Source of the DNA: Candidatus Nitrotoga sp. CP45
GTDB taxonomy: Bacteria > Pseudomonadota > Gammaproteobacteria > Burkholderiales > Gallionellaceae
Reading direction: 5' to 3'
DNA: 46,265 nt
Assembly: GCA_945874105.1 (NCBI GenBank)
Contig: CAMCFJ010000023.1
Span: forward strand, 1-46,265
This document shows positions 34,773 to 43,713 of the stretch, in pieces (within the stretch, counting starts at the first letter, position 1; each line of letters starts with the position of its first letter). The translations under genes and the position numbers were made by a program. Under the pieces are notes generated by a model. The model did not search any database, was not told the DNA's origin, and worked only from the letters and a program-made list of their open reading frames with translations.

Positions 34773-37204
34773 GACTCTGCCGCCAGTTGTTCCGGTGCAA
34801 AATCATCCACCATGATGACCTTGCGTTGTAACGCATGGTCGCGCTCCAGCAGTCGGGCTTCTTCGGCATTGATGAATCCTTTGTGAAGTGCTTCTGCAAT
34901 GCACATCAAATCGCTCATGGCCGTGACCTGCCCGGCCTTGTGCGCCGCATCCACTTTTGCTTGCACGGGTTCGCACTGCAACGTGCTGAGTAACGCAGCT
35001 TCCAGCGCTCCAACCGCGTCATTTTCATCATCGGGCAAATACATGCCCGCAGTCAGGCGGTCACGCGCAGCGCCCGGTTGCTGCAACAGCACTGACACTT
35101 CATGCCCCAGCTCATCCGACGGTGGTGCCAGATTTTTCCCCCTTGGAAAAATAAGCGCGCGCAAAAACAGCGCGGGAAGACGGCCGGAAAAGTTATGCAG
35201 CACGCCATCAAACGCCATCTGAATCCTGTACAGAGCATCCTGTATGGCCCAGTGCAGCAACGGCAGATCTTCGACGGGACGGCCATCATTCTCGAAGCGT
35301 TTAAGCGTGGCCGAACACAGATACAACTGGCTCAGCACATCGCCCAGCCGGGCAGAAATTTTCTCGCGCCGCTTGAGATTCCCACCCAGCATCAGCATGG
35401 ACAAATCTGCTGCCAGCGCAAATGCAGCTGAATAGCGCGTCAATTGCTGGTAATAACGCTTTGTATTCACACCCCCCGGCACCGAAATGCCACGCCCATC
35501 GGTAAGACCAAACAAGCAAGCCCGTATCGCATTGCTTAGGCTCAAACTAATGTGGCCAAGCAGGGCGGCATCAAAATTTAGTAGCGCACGTTGCGTATCA
35601 CTATCTTGCGCCGCCTGTATTTCCTTAAGCACATAGGGATGAGAACGGATCGCGCCCTGCCCAAAAATCAGCAGGCTGCGCGTCAGGATATTTGCGCCTT
35701 CCACCGTAATGGCGATGGGATTCTGCTGGTGGGAACGCCCCAAGTAATTGCTCGGCCCCAGGCAAATCCCCTTGCCACCATGCACGTCCATCGCATCATT
35801 GATAACCGTGCGCGCGCGCTCGGTACAATGATATTTAACGATGGCGGAAATCACGGACGGTTTCTCGCCCATATCCACCGCTAATGCCGTTAGTGAGCGT
35901 GCCGCATCCATCATATAAGCGTTACCGCCAATTCGTGCCAGCGCTTCTTCCACGCCTTCAAATTTACCGACAGGTAGCTTGAACTGCTTGCGCACTCGGC
36001 TATATGCGCCACAAGTTCGCACTGCCAGCTTCACTCCGCCGGTGGCGCAGGCCGGCAGCGAGATTGATCGCCCAGCTGCCAAACACTCCATCAGCATGCG
36101 CCAGCCCTGCCCGATATGATCCATTCCTCCAATAATATATTCCATCGGGATGAACACATCCTGGCCCGAAGTGGGGCCGTTCTGAAATGCCGAATTGAGT
36201 GGAAAATGACGACGCCCGATCTGCACGCCGGGCGTATCTGCAGGAATCAGCGCAAGGGTAATACCGTGCTTTGCCTGCTCGCCAAGCAGACTGTCCGGAT
36301 CATGCAATTTAAAAGCAAGGCCAAGCAACGTCGCTACCGGTGCCAGTGTGATGTAGCGTTTTTCCCACGTTACCCGTATACCGAGCACATTTGATTGCCC
36401 GTCGAATTCGCCGTAGCACACGATGCCATAATCAGGAATCGATCCTGCATCGGAGCCAGCGGATGGCCCGGTCAACGCAAAACAAGGTACCTCTTTGCCC
36501 TGTGCCAATCTGCGCAGATATTTCTCTTTTTGCTCAGCCGTGCCATAGCGCATGAGCAACTCTGCCGGACCCAATGAATTCGGTACCATCACGGTTACGG
36601 ATGCAGTAATGCTGCGTGAAGCAATCTTGGCCACCACGGCGGAATGCGCCAGCGCAGAAAATTCCAGCCCGCCATATTCCTTGGGAATAATCATGCCGAA
36701 GAAACCATTATCTTTGATGTACTGCCATACCTGCGGCGGCAAATCCTGGCGCACATGAGTAATGTCCCAGTCGTCCAGCATGGCGCACAAAACTTCGGTT
36801 TCATTATCGAGAAAGGATTGCTCCGCTTCAGTGAGCGTCGGCTTGGGGTAACTCAACAACTTGCGCCAATCAGGGTGGCCACTAAAGAGATCGCCGTCCC
36901 ACCAAACCGTACCCGCATCGAGTGCCTCCTGCTCGGTTTGCGAAATATGGGGAAGTGTCGTGCGAAAAATTTTCAGTATTTTACTGCTCACAAACTTGCG
37001 ACGCAGAGAAGGAACGCCCAGCACTGCTGCAATCACGGCCAGCAAGATAATGGCAACTTGAAAAAGATCAGCGGAAAGTTTGGTTTGGATAGCGATGACA
37101 AAAACAAAGACTGCCGTCGCCAACAACCATCCCCATATGGAGGATCGAAAAAACGCCAACAAAATCATTACGGCCAGCATCACTAGCAAAGTCAATATAA
37201 CCAT
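34751..37204 (-). CDS. fadE: Acyl-CoA dehydrogenase FadE
   Basis: The ~817-residue protein has the FadE layout: two N-terminal hydrophobic segments (1-60), then an acyl-CoA dehydrogenase core (about 120-520) with DNGFFGMIIPKEYGG, FALTGPSAGSDAGSIPD, TWEKRYITLAPVA, LMECLAAGRSISLPA and VHGGKGICLGPSNYLG, and the DUF1974 C-terminal region (about 540-790). It performs the first, FAD-dependent beta-oxidation step at the membrane. Two in-frame ATGs exist; I chose 37204 because the AAAGG ribosome site is correctly spaced for it. The last residues SSIANRK and the TAA stop come from MITE copy 6, so the native C terminus was probably altered by the insertion. Confidence 0.93.
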   Translation of the reverse strand: MVILTLLVMLAVMILLAFFRSSIWGWLLATAVFVFVIAIQTKLSADLFQVAIILLAVIAAVLGVPSLRRKFVSSKILKIFRTTLPHISQTEQEALDAGTVWWDGDLFSGHPDWRKLLSYPKPTLTEAEQSFLDNETEVLCAMLDDWDITHVRQDLPPQVWQYIKDNGFFGMIIPKEYGGLEFSALAHSAVVAKIASRSITASVTVMVPNSLGPAELLMRYGTAEQKEKYLRRLAQGKEVPCFALTGPSAGSDAGSIPDYGIVCYGEFDGQSNVLGIRVTWEKRYITLAPVATLLGLAFKLHDPDSLLGEQAKHGITLALIPADTPGVQIGRRHFPLNSAFQNGPTSGQDVFIPMEYIIGGMDHIGQGWRMLMECLAAGRSISLPACATGGVKLAVRTCGAYSRVRKQFKLPVGKFEGVEEALARIGGNAYMMDAARSLTALAVDMGEKPSVISAIVKYHCTERARTVINDAMDVHGGKGICLGPSNYLGRSHQQNPIAITVEGANILTRSLLIFGQGAIRSHPYVLKEIQAAQDSDTQRALLNFDAALLGHISLSLSNAIRACLFGLTDGRGISVPGGVNTKRYYQQLTRYSAAFALAADLSMLMLGGNLKRREKISARLGDVLSQLYLCSATLKRFENDGRPVEDLPLLHWAIQDALYRIQMAFDGVLHNFSGRLPALFLRALIFPRGKNLAPPSDELGHEVSVLLQQPGAARDRLTAGMYLPDDENDAVGALEAALLSTLQCEPVQAKVDAAHKAGQVTAMSDLMCIAEALHKGFINAEEARLLERDHALQRKVIMVDDFAPEQLAAESSIANRK

Positions 37205-37941
37205 TACCATCCTTTCTTATTCTCAGGGCAACCTCTATAGACCCTGAAAATAGATATCTCCTTGACGCACGCAGCATTACGTTTCAGCAAACCAATTACC
37301 GTTCGCGGTGAGCTTGTCGAACCGCTGGTTCCGCGCCAGCACTGGCCTTCGACAATACCTTCAGTCCTGAGCAAAGTCGAAGGGTCAGGCCGAACTGCGT
37401 CTTCTCGTTATATGGTGAATCGATCCGTTACGTGCGTGAAGTGGATACCCACTATCCTGAATTTTCCATCCCGGCAAAGGAACGGCCACATTTTTAGAGG
37501 TTCCTCTATACCTAAACATGCGGAACTTTAACGTCAGTATGCCTTGCTGACAATGTTTAACTTATTGCATGCGCTCTACCGCCTCTTCTAAATCAATACA
37601 AATGCAAATCCAAAGGCAAATCAATTGCCACACGCGATTGACAACGCACATCTCAAAATCAGAATCAGTCGCCATCTATCGCCTCGTTTGCCACTTCTAT
37701 CGATTTCTATTGGCATCGCCTTGAAAAAGGGTACAGAATTAGCCCGTTCACGCTTTGAAACATGGCTAAATTCACACTAACTGACAATCTTGGTTAATTT
37801 GATATTTTGTTGCCGGGATTGTCATGATTAAGTTCGGACAATTTATGGATCACGCAAACAGGGGACGTCTCTCGAATGGCACTTATCATTGGAATAGGAC
37901 TGATGTGTTTTTCGGAATGAATGTGCGTTACACTTAGCCGT
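37205..37941. other. Long intergenic stretch, fadE / HD-GYP (divergent)
   Basis: About 735 bp lie between divergent genes. It holds a REP-like repeat (37299-37398) and AT-rich DNA with no protein-like frame. Both promoters should be here; I cannot place them with confidence. Confidence 0.45.
37299..37398. repeat. REP-like inverted repeat
   Basis: CCGTTCGCGGTGAGCTTGTCG faces CCTTCGACAATACCTTCAGTC...AAGTCGAAGGGTCAGGCCGAAC across a short centre. The right half is shared with 32620-32671. The type is related to the arms of the REPIN-like elements in pilW and after ppk1. Confidence 0.7.
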
Positions 37942-39564
37942 ATGAAAACAAAGATTCCTTCCAACAATCTCAGGGTCGGCATGTTCGTTTCTGATCTTGA
38001 TCGATCATGGCTTGACACGCCCTTCCTGCCTCAGGGGTTCCTGATCGAGAACAATGAACAGATCAAACAATTACAAGAATATTGTAAATTCGTTTTAATC
38101 GACTGGGATAGTTCAACTCAAGGACTTCAAACAGCGAAACCTGCCTCCAAAGGGAAAGCGGAGCAAGACAGACGCGATTCCATCACACCACCGCCCACAA
38201 GCTTTAGTCATGCTCCCGACAGCACAACTCAATCTTCTATCGCCGACCTTCCGGCACCCGAATCAATCAAGGAAAAGCCGGCTGAGGTGCAGGTGCCTGG
38301 TGCCCTGACTATTAAAGATGCGGTGTCCGAACCGGCAGAATTGAGCCAATCAACTCTCACCGGCACAACCCCACAGAACATCAACAAGCATCTCCTCGCG
38401 ACTTCAGAGACGCAGGTTAAAGCAGGATTGTCGGCCTCACTTTCCGGCAAAATAAAAGATTTTTTTAAATTCAAATCAGACTCCCAAGATAAATCTAGCG
38501 CTCAAAAAAATGTTATCGATTCTGATCGGAGCCCTGCGACACCGGAAAGGCAGATTGTGAATGTCAAGCGACCTGGCTTTATCCCTGCCAGCATCGAGTT
38601 AACAACATATAACGATATCAGACCGGTCGAGGAGGAGCTTGCTCCAGCCAGTAAAGCTTATACGCTCACAGAAGAAGTACTGCGTGGCCTTGTTCAAGAC
38701 ATTCGCTCCGACAAGAATATCGACACCAAAGATCTGGAGATAGCGATTCAAGAAATAGTGAACAGCATGGTGCGAAATCCTAATGCGCTGATGTTGGTCA
38801 TGCGATTACGTCAACAGGACAATGACAGCTATGGATACGGGCTCCATACAGCCGTTTATCTGATTGCGCTGGGTCGACACATAGGCTTGCCCAAAGACTT
38901 TCTCGAGCGTCTGGCCATTACCGGATTGTTGCTTGATATTGGAAATATAAAGTTACCGAGCGGACTGTTGCAAAAGAAAGACCGGCTGACTTTGAATGAA
39001 TTTGAAACGATCAAAGGCCACGTACGTTTGGGCCTTGAAGTTCTTAAAGAGGTGCCTCATCTGCATACCGACATTTTGGAAGGTGTCGCCCAACACCATG
39101 AACGAGAAAACGGGAGCGGCTACCCTGCAGGATTATCCAGAGATAATATCAGCCTGTTCGGACGCATGGCGGCAATCGTTAATTCATTTACCGCACTGAC
39201 CAGTACCCGTTTTCATACCAAAGCCGTGTCTGCCCATGAAGCATTGAAAAATATCAGCACTATGAGCGGCGAATATTACCTTGACTCAATGGTCGAGCAA
39301 TTCATCCAGACAATCGGCATTTTTCCGGTTGGCTCCTTGGTGGAACTATCCTCTGGCGAAGTCGCAGTCATCATCAGCCAGGGCAAGGTACGTCGACTTA
39401 AACCGCGCGTACAGATCATTAGTGGCCCAGACAAAACTCCGTTGCAGCATCCCACTACACTAGACTTACTTTTTCAGCCCGCAACTTCAGTGGCAGTTCA
39501 TATTCTGCGCGGCCTGCCAACTGACGCTTTCAATCTCAATGTCCGAGAATATTACCTGGCATGA
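37942..39564 (+). CDS. HD-GYP domain protein with degenerate HD motif
   Basis: The 540-residue protein starts with a DUF3391-like domain (MKTKIPSNNLRVGMFV; about 1-60), followed by a Pro/Ser/Thr-rich linker (~65-230) and an HD-GYP domain (~250-450). HD-GYP enzymes cleave cyclic di-GMP. Here the metal-binding His of the HD pair is Leu (GLLLDIGN, Leu331-Asp332) and the following Lys is Asn, while HHERENGSGYPAGL keeps the HHxxxxxxGYP part. Activity may therefore be lost or changed, leaving a sensor or scaffold. The ATG at 37921 has a CGGA site and is an alternative start; 37942 fits the domain start better. It is divergent from fadE and followed by a GGDEF remnant. Confidence 0.85.
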   Translation: MKTKIPSNNLRVGMFVSDLDRSWLDTPFLPQGFLIENNEQIKQLQEYCKFVLIDWDSSTQGLQTAKPASKGKAEQDRRDSITPPPTSFSHAPDSTTQSSIADLPAPESIKEKPAEVQVPGALTIKDAVSEPAELSQSTLTGTTPQNINKHLLATSETQVKAGLSASLSGKIKDFFKFKSDSQDKSSAQKNVIDSDRSPATPERQIVNVKRPGFIPASIELTTYNDIRPVEEELAPASKAYTLTEEVLRGLVQDIRSDKNIDTKDLEIAIQEIVNSMVRNPNALMLVMRLRQQDNDSYGYGLHTAVYLIALGRHIGLPKDFLERLAITGLLLDIGNIKLPSGLLQKKDRLTLNEFETIKGHVRLGLEVLKEVPHLHTDILEGVAQHHERENGSGYPAGLSRDNISLFGRMAAIVNSFTALTSTRFHTKAVSAHEALKNISTMSGEYYLDSMVEQFIQTIGIFPVGSLVELSSGEVAVIISQGKVRRLKPRVQIISGPDKTPLQHPTTLDLLFQPATSVAVHILRGLPTDAFNLNVREYYLA

Positions 39565-39574
39565 TCCGACCTTG

Positions 39575-39926
39575 CCAATAGCGCTCAAAGCATACCGGCA
39601 GCGATCAAGATTCTTTCCGAATTGCATAATCCCTTCTTAATCCCCTCATTGTCGATGATTTTCAAGTAACGCTACGTCCACATATCGGCATTACCCATTG
39701 TCCAGAATTTGGCCGTGATTCAGGTCAATTATTGATGTGTGCCAACATCGCATTGGACATCGCCGCAACCAATGAACAGGGATACCATGTCTATCAGCCA
39801 GAAGATCGAATTGAGACAGATGCACATAGCGGTCTCGACATTGAACTTGACGAAGCAACCAAAACAAACAAGAACTTCATAATGCGTCATGGAACTCGTC
39901 CTCGCGTGGGGGGTGAGGTTCTATGT
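39575..39926 (+). pseudogene. Frameshifted C-terminal remnant of a GGDEF domain
   Basis: Two frames together give the end of a diguanylate cyclase domain. The first has AAIKILSELHNPFLI and then runs to a stop. The next frame continues with DDFQVTLRPHIGITHCPEFG and LLMCANIALDIAATNEQGYHVYQPED, which matches the GGDEF tail pattern (SIGIa..p..., AdiAl..Ak..G...y.vY). The GGDEF active-site part is absent. It directly follows the HD-GYP gene, so a former neighbour or fused cyclase domain has decayed. Confidence 0.7.
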
Positions 39927-40188
39927 TGAACTCGGCTCGTCGAAGGGGACTGGCTGATTACGATGCACAAGGATGTTTGCTTGCGAAAAAATCCCAGACC
40001 CTGCGCAAGTCCGCTGCAGCGGCTAAAAACATGAGAAATGAAAAACGGACAGATTATGTGCTGTAAAACCAGTCAAAAAATTTCGTTGCTGACGCCTTAA
40101 TGCTCACTAAGAGCAGGATTTATGAACAGAAAAAAATTTGACAATTTCACCAGTCTGCCTACAATTCGCTCCTCAGATTTTTTCTTTT

Positions 40189-40264
40189 GGGTTGTTAGCT
40201 CAGTTGGTAGAGCATCGGACTCTTAATCCGTTGGTCGAGTGTTCGAGTCACTCACAACCCACCA
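40189..40264 (+). tRNA. tRNA-Lys (anticodon CTT)
   Basis: The acceptor stem GGGTTGT pairs with ACAACCC, with an encoded CCA end. The D arm is GCTCAGTTGGTAGAGC, the anticodon loop CTCTTAA (anticodon CTT) has stem TCGGA/TCCGT (outer T-T mismatch), and the T arm is GAGTG-TTCGAGT-CACTC. The DNA to its right is accessory in character, so it is a plausible integration site. Confidence 0.95.
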
Positions 40265-40271
40265 AAAAATT

Positions 40272-40303
40272 AAAGACTTGCAGTGATGCAGGTCTTTTTT
40301 TGT
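40272..40303 (+). terminator. Terminator after tRNA-Lys
   Basis: AAAGACTTGCA-GTGA-TGCAGGTCTTT is followed by a T run, with one G-T pair in an 11 bp stem. Confidence 0.85.
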
Positions 40304-40414
40304 GTATTATTAAATGACGCAGGAGTGGTGCAGGATTTGTCAGTCAACGCAGTAAGCATTCGTTTTGTTAAACATGAAACGAAGGTGAGCGATGGAACAG
40401 ATAATCAAGGGTGG

Positions 40415-40756
40415 CTACTCTACTTCCGGCAATTCAAACCAATCAGTTGTGTAATTAGGTGACTGTTTCTCTCTGCGCATCGCCCAACGATGCTTTATGC
40501 CAGAGGCGGCCAAGGTTACGCTCCCTTTCCCCATTTTCTTATTGATCACATCCAGGGTGCGCATCATGTTGACTGACTTGGCCTGCTTGTCTGTGTCGTC
40601 AAATAGCGTAGCTTGAGCCGAGTCCTTACGCTGTAGCCCCATCAACAACACGCCGCTTTTCTTGTAGTGCAAGCCACTGCGATAGATTTCCTTCAAGCCC
40701 TTGAGCGCGGCACCGATGAGTTCCATCGTATCGTCGCTGGGTTGATTCAATTGCAC
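40415..40756 (-). pseudogene. umuC: UmuC C-terminal fragment (DUF4113)
   Basis: The frame encodes only the last ~113 residues of a UmuC-type DNA polymerase V subunit: IYRSGLHYKKSGVLLMGLQ, TLFDD, MRTLDVINKKMGKGSVTLAA and the terminal SPNYTTDWFELPEV. A stop lies just upstream in frame (near 40771) and the catalytic palm and fingers are missing, so this is a 5'-truncated remnant. It is the first recognisable sequence after tRNA-Lys, pointing to past insertion or recombination. Confidence 0.85.
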
Positions 40757-40846
40757 GATGGTCGATCCATTATATTAAGGGGTGTCTTCCTTAAATGGAT
40801 TGGTATGGAGATAAACCGAAATGCTGGCAACAACGGCTTCAATTCG

Positions 40847-41080
40847 TCAATATCGATTCCACCCGGCCATGCCCGGTTCACCGGCCACAGTCGCGCCGGA
40901 CAGCAACAGCGCAAGGCCAAGCGGCACAGTTTGGTCAATGCGGCTGGCAAAGAAAGGCCAATACGGCCACGCCTTGAACAGATTGGCAAACCATTCCCGC
41001 ACTTCTGGGATAGCCTCAAGTTCGCGGGGATCGTCGTCGTAGCCGTGGAACACCAGCGTTACCGTACCCTCGGCGCTCAT
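40847..41080 (-). CDS. Small hypothetical protein, possibly a remnant
   Basis: I do not recognise this 77-codon frame. It begins MSAEGTVTLVFHGYDDDPREL and contains IPEVREWFANLFKAWPYWPFF, a Trp/Tyr/Phe-rich pattern that looks like real coding sequence. The open frame extends to ~41160 without a good start. Another frame to the left (40756-40880) reads IDIDELKPLLPAFRFISIPIH, so a frameshift may have split a longer gene. It lies between the umuC fragment and the XRE gene on the same strand. Confidence 0.4.
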   Translation of the reverse strand: MSAEGTVTLVFHGYDDDPRELEAIPEVREWFANLFKAWPYWPFFASRIDQTVPLGLALLLSGATVAGEPGMAGWNRY

Positions 41081-41415
41081 GGCGGATGAACGGTCACTGG
41101 ATAGGCTTTTGAGCGCGGTCAGCACTTCCGATATATCGCCTGCGGTGTTCGCGGCAGAATATCAAACGATAATAACTTGCTGGTCTTTGGCGGGGGGGAA
41201 GCGAAGGGTAGGCATTAGCGCTTGCAATAGCTATGACACGAGCGAGTATAGCGCAGCATTGTTATATACCGTGTTGCTGTGTGGCAACGGACATACGACG
41301 CGCTGTGGGATTGGTGATTTAGCTATTCCGCTGCAACCGATTCAGAACCTTGGCTATTTCCAGCAAGGTGCGTTGGTTGTCTGTCGTCAGGGTGCGGAAG
41401 TGCTGGATTACACGG

Positions 41416-41751
41416 TCACTTTGTGGGCTTACCGCCTAACTCGACTGCGAAATCGAACATAGCTTGGCGTTCCTTTTCCTTCGCAAAGGAGTAGATACGC
41501 ATGATTTCGGCAAGTCTATCGTCTTCGCAAAAGAAGTAGGCGACAGGCACATTCAAGAATCTGGCAATATTTTCAATGACAGGGAAAGGTGGCTCGTGTA
41601 CGCCATTCTCGTATCGGCTCATTCGCGCACTGCTACACCCTTCGTCCAACCCAATCATCACACCAAGCCGGTCTTGCGCGATGCCAGAGCGCAACCGGGC
41701 CTCACGAAGGCGGCGACTAAAGACGGATTTGGCAGGAGGCTGTTTAGGCAT
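41416..41751 (-). CDS. XRE-family HTH regulator, probable controller of the R-M system
   Basis: The 111-residue protein has a Cro/C1-type HTH (about 10-70: FSRRLREARLRSGIAQDRLG, SARMSRYENGVHEPP, IENIARFLNVPVAYFF), then a helical tail. It is divergent from the BcgI-like restriction-modification genes, with a 69 bp gap that carries a perfect palindrome over the likely promoter. Controller proteins of this kind delay restriction until methylation is complete. Just after its stop, another frame (41320-41415) reads VIQHFRTLTTDNQRTLLEIAKVL, which looks coding, so the protein may once have been longer or a small gene may follow. Confidence 0.85.
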   Translation of the reverse strand: MPKQPPAKSVFSRRLREARLRSGIAQDRLGVMIGLDEGCSSARMSRYENGVHEPPFPVIENIARFLNVPVAYFFCEDDRLAEIMRIYSFAKEKERQAMFDFAVELGGKPTK

Positions 41752-41759
41752 CCTGTGAT

Positions 41760-41820
41760 GTTCGTAGATTGTTTTCGCTTATACTCTACGAATATCGTAG
41801 ATTTGTGTGGGGCGTAGATA
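41760..41820. promoter_or_regulatory. Divergent operator/promoter of the R-M system
   Basis: A perfect palindrome TCTACGA-ATA-TCGTAGA lies at 41785-41801. It overlaps a good -10 hexamer TATACT (41780-41785) that reads toward the methylase gene. Half sites TTCGTAGA (41761) and GCGTAGATA (just before the ATG at 41821) flank it. This is an operator layout for the divergent XRE protein. Confidence 0.65.
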
Positions 41821-43713
41821 ATGGCTGAGCGTATTACTGAAAATCTAGTTAGAGACCAGTTGAGGAAACTTGGTTACTACGATCAAGATAACGGCATATC
41901 CGTTGAGGAGCAGAAGTCTGAGATTGCCAGGATAAAAACTCTTCTTTCCAAAGCAAGTAAAAACGAAAAAGGAAACAAGGGATACCCTGAGTTCATTATT
42001 TCCAACACCAAAGACACAAATTTCTTAATTGTTTTTGAGTGCAAGCCGGACGCAAAAAAACACGAGAGTCATAATCGCGATAAGACAGTAAATTTTGCTG
42101 TTGATGGCGTGTTGCATTATGCAAAGCACCTGTCAAAACAATATACCGTCCTTGCGGTCGCTGTCAGCGGTACAACAAAGAGTGCGCTTAAGATTTCAAA
42201 CTTTCTCTGTCCTTGCGGCTCGACCAGTTATAAGAATTTAGTCAACGAATCTGGCGCAAGCGTTGACACGTTGATTTCATTTGATGACTATTATCGTTTA
42301 GCATCCTTCGATCCAGAGGTAGAAAAGAAACGACATACAGACCTGCTCGCTTTTTCCCGTGAGCTACATGAGTTGATCTGGGCGAAAGCCAAGGTGTCTG
42401 AGGAAGACAAACCGTTACTTGTTAGCGGAACGCTCATTGCGCTGATGAACGATGCGTTTATGAAAACCTTTAATTCGCTTTCGCCAGAGGATATTCAAGA
42501 TGCATGGATGGGTGCAATCAAGAAGGAGTTGGATAAAGCCGACATTCCTCAAGGCAAAAAAGATACGATGTTGCAGCCGTACTCAACCATCGCGGTACAC
42601 CCCAATCTAGCCAAACCTGACTCTAAGCTGGCAAAGGAATATCCTGACGGCGTATTCAAGGAGATTATCTCCAGAGTCAATAAAAACGTTTGGCCGTTCA
42701 TCAGCATCTACCACGATTTTGATGTGGTTGGTCAGTTCTACGGCGAATTCTTGAAGTACACGGCGGGCGATAAAAAAGCATTGGGGATCGTACTTACGCC
42801 ACGCCACGTTGCAGAGCTGTTTTCCTTGATTACAAATGTCAGCCCTAAAGATAAAGTTCTGGACATCTGTGCAGGCACAGGGGGTTTTCTAATCTCTGCG
42901 ATGCAGCACATGCTAAAAACTGCAATCACTGATGCAGAGAGAACCGATATAAAAAAGAACAGGCTGATTGGTATCGAAAATAGCCCGAAGATGTTTGCCT
43001 TGGCCGCCAGCAATATGATTTTGCGCGGGGATGGCAAGGCAAACTTGCATCAAGGAAGTTGTTTTGATGATGCCATCATCAAATCAGTAAGAAAGATGAA
43101 GCCTAACGTGGGTATGCTGAATCCTCCTTACGCTCAGTCCAAAAGCGATTCTGAACTACATGAGTTGTATTTTGTTAAACACATGCTGGATACGCTTGAG
43201 GTCGGCGGTACTGGGGTTGCAGTCATTCCAGTTAATTGCGTAGCTTCTCCACACAAAGCGAAAGAGGAGCTTCTAAAGCATCACACGCTGAAGGCGGTCA
43301 TGTCGATGCCCAGTGAGCTATTCTATCCAGTTGGGATCGTGACATGCATTGTTGTATTTGAAGCGCACAAGCCCCATGCAAAGACTGGCAAGAAAACATG
43401 GTTCGGATACTGGCGTGATGATGGTTTTATTAAGACTAAACACATGGGGCGTATTGATGGTAATGGCGCATGGGCAGCAATTCGAGATCGTTGGATTGAG
43501 TCCTACTTAAATAATGAAGTACATGCAGGTGAGTCTGTGACAGCAATGGTGACTGCCGATGATGAGTGGGTTGCTGAAGCATACCTAGAGACGGATTACA
43601 GCAAAATCACGCAAGCAGATTTCGAATCAGAAGTGCGGAAATACGCAATTTATAAGCTACTGGGGAGCACAATTTCAGAGGATCAGGGGAGCGACAATGT
43701 TGATGGTGAGTGA
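41821..43713 (+). CDS. BcgI-like restriction-modification subunit (nuclease + N6-adenine methylase)
   Basis: The 630-residue protein fuses two activities. An N-terminal PD-(D/E)xK-like nuclease region has P56-E57 in YPEFII and E73-C-K75 in VFECKPD. An N6-adenine methyltransferase region has motif I DICAGTGGF (from Asp348) and motif IV NPPY (from Asn434). The architecture and length are close to the BcgI A subunit (type IIB enzymes that cut on both sides of their site). No helicase/HsdR gene is present, so it is not a classical type I system. The gene following is a specificity subunit that overlaps by 17 bp. Start ATG 41821 lies next to the operator. Confidence 0.85.
   Translation: MAERITENLVRDQLRKLGYYDQDNGISVEEQKSEIARIKTLLSKASKNEKGNKGYPEFIISNTKDTNFLIVFECKPDAKKHESHNRDKTVNFAVDGVLHYAKHLSKQYTVLAVAVSGTTKSALKISNFLCPCGSTSYKNLVNESGASVDTLISFDDYYRLASFDPEVEKKRHTDLLAFSRELHELIWAKAKVSEEDKPLLVSGTLIALMNDAFMKTFNSLSPEDIQDAWMGAIKKELDKADIPQGKKDTMLQPYSTIAVHPNLAKPDSKLAKEYPDGVFKEIISRVNKNVWPFISIYHDFDVVGQFYGEFLKYTAGDKKALGIVLTPRHVAELFSLITNVSPKDKVLDICAGTGGFLISAMQHMLKTAITDAERTDIKKNRLIGIENSPKMFALAASNMILRGDGKANLHQGSCFDDAIIKSVRKMKPNVGMLNPPYAQSKSDSELHELYFVKHMLDTLEVGGTGVAVIPVNCVASPHKAKEELLKHHTLKAVMSMPSELFYPVGIVTCIVVFEAHKPHAKTGKKTWFGYWRDDGFIKTKHMGRIDGNGAWAAIRDRWIESYLNNEVHAGESVTAMVTADDEWVAEAYLETDYSKITQADFESEVRKYAIYKLLGSTISEDQGSDNVDGE

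Noticed and set aside
41079-41462. 127-codon plus-strand frame
   Set aside because: It is antisense to the hypothetical remnant and the XRE gene end, with no coding character.
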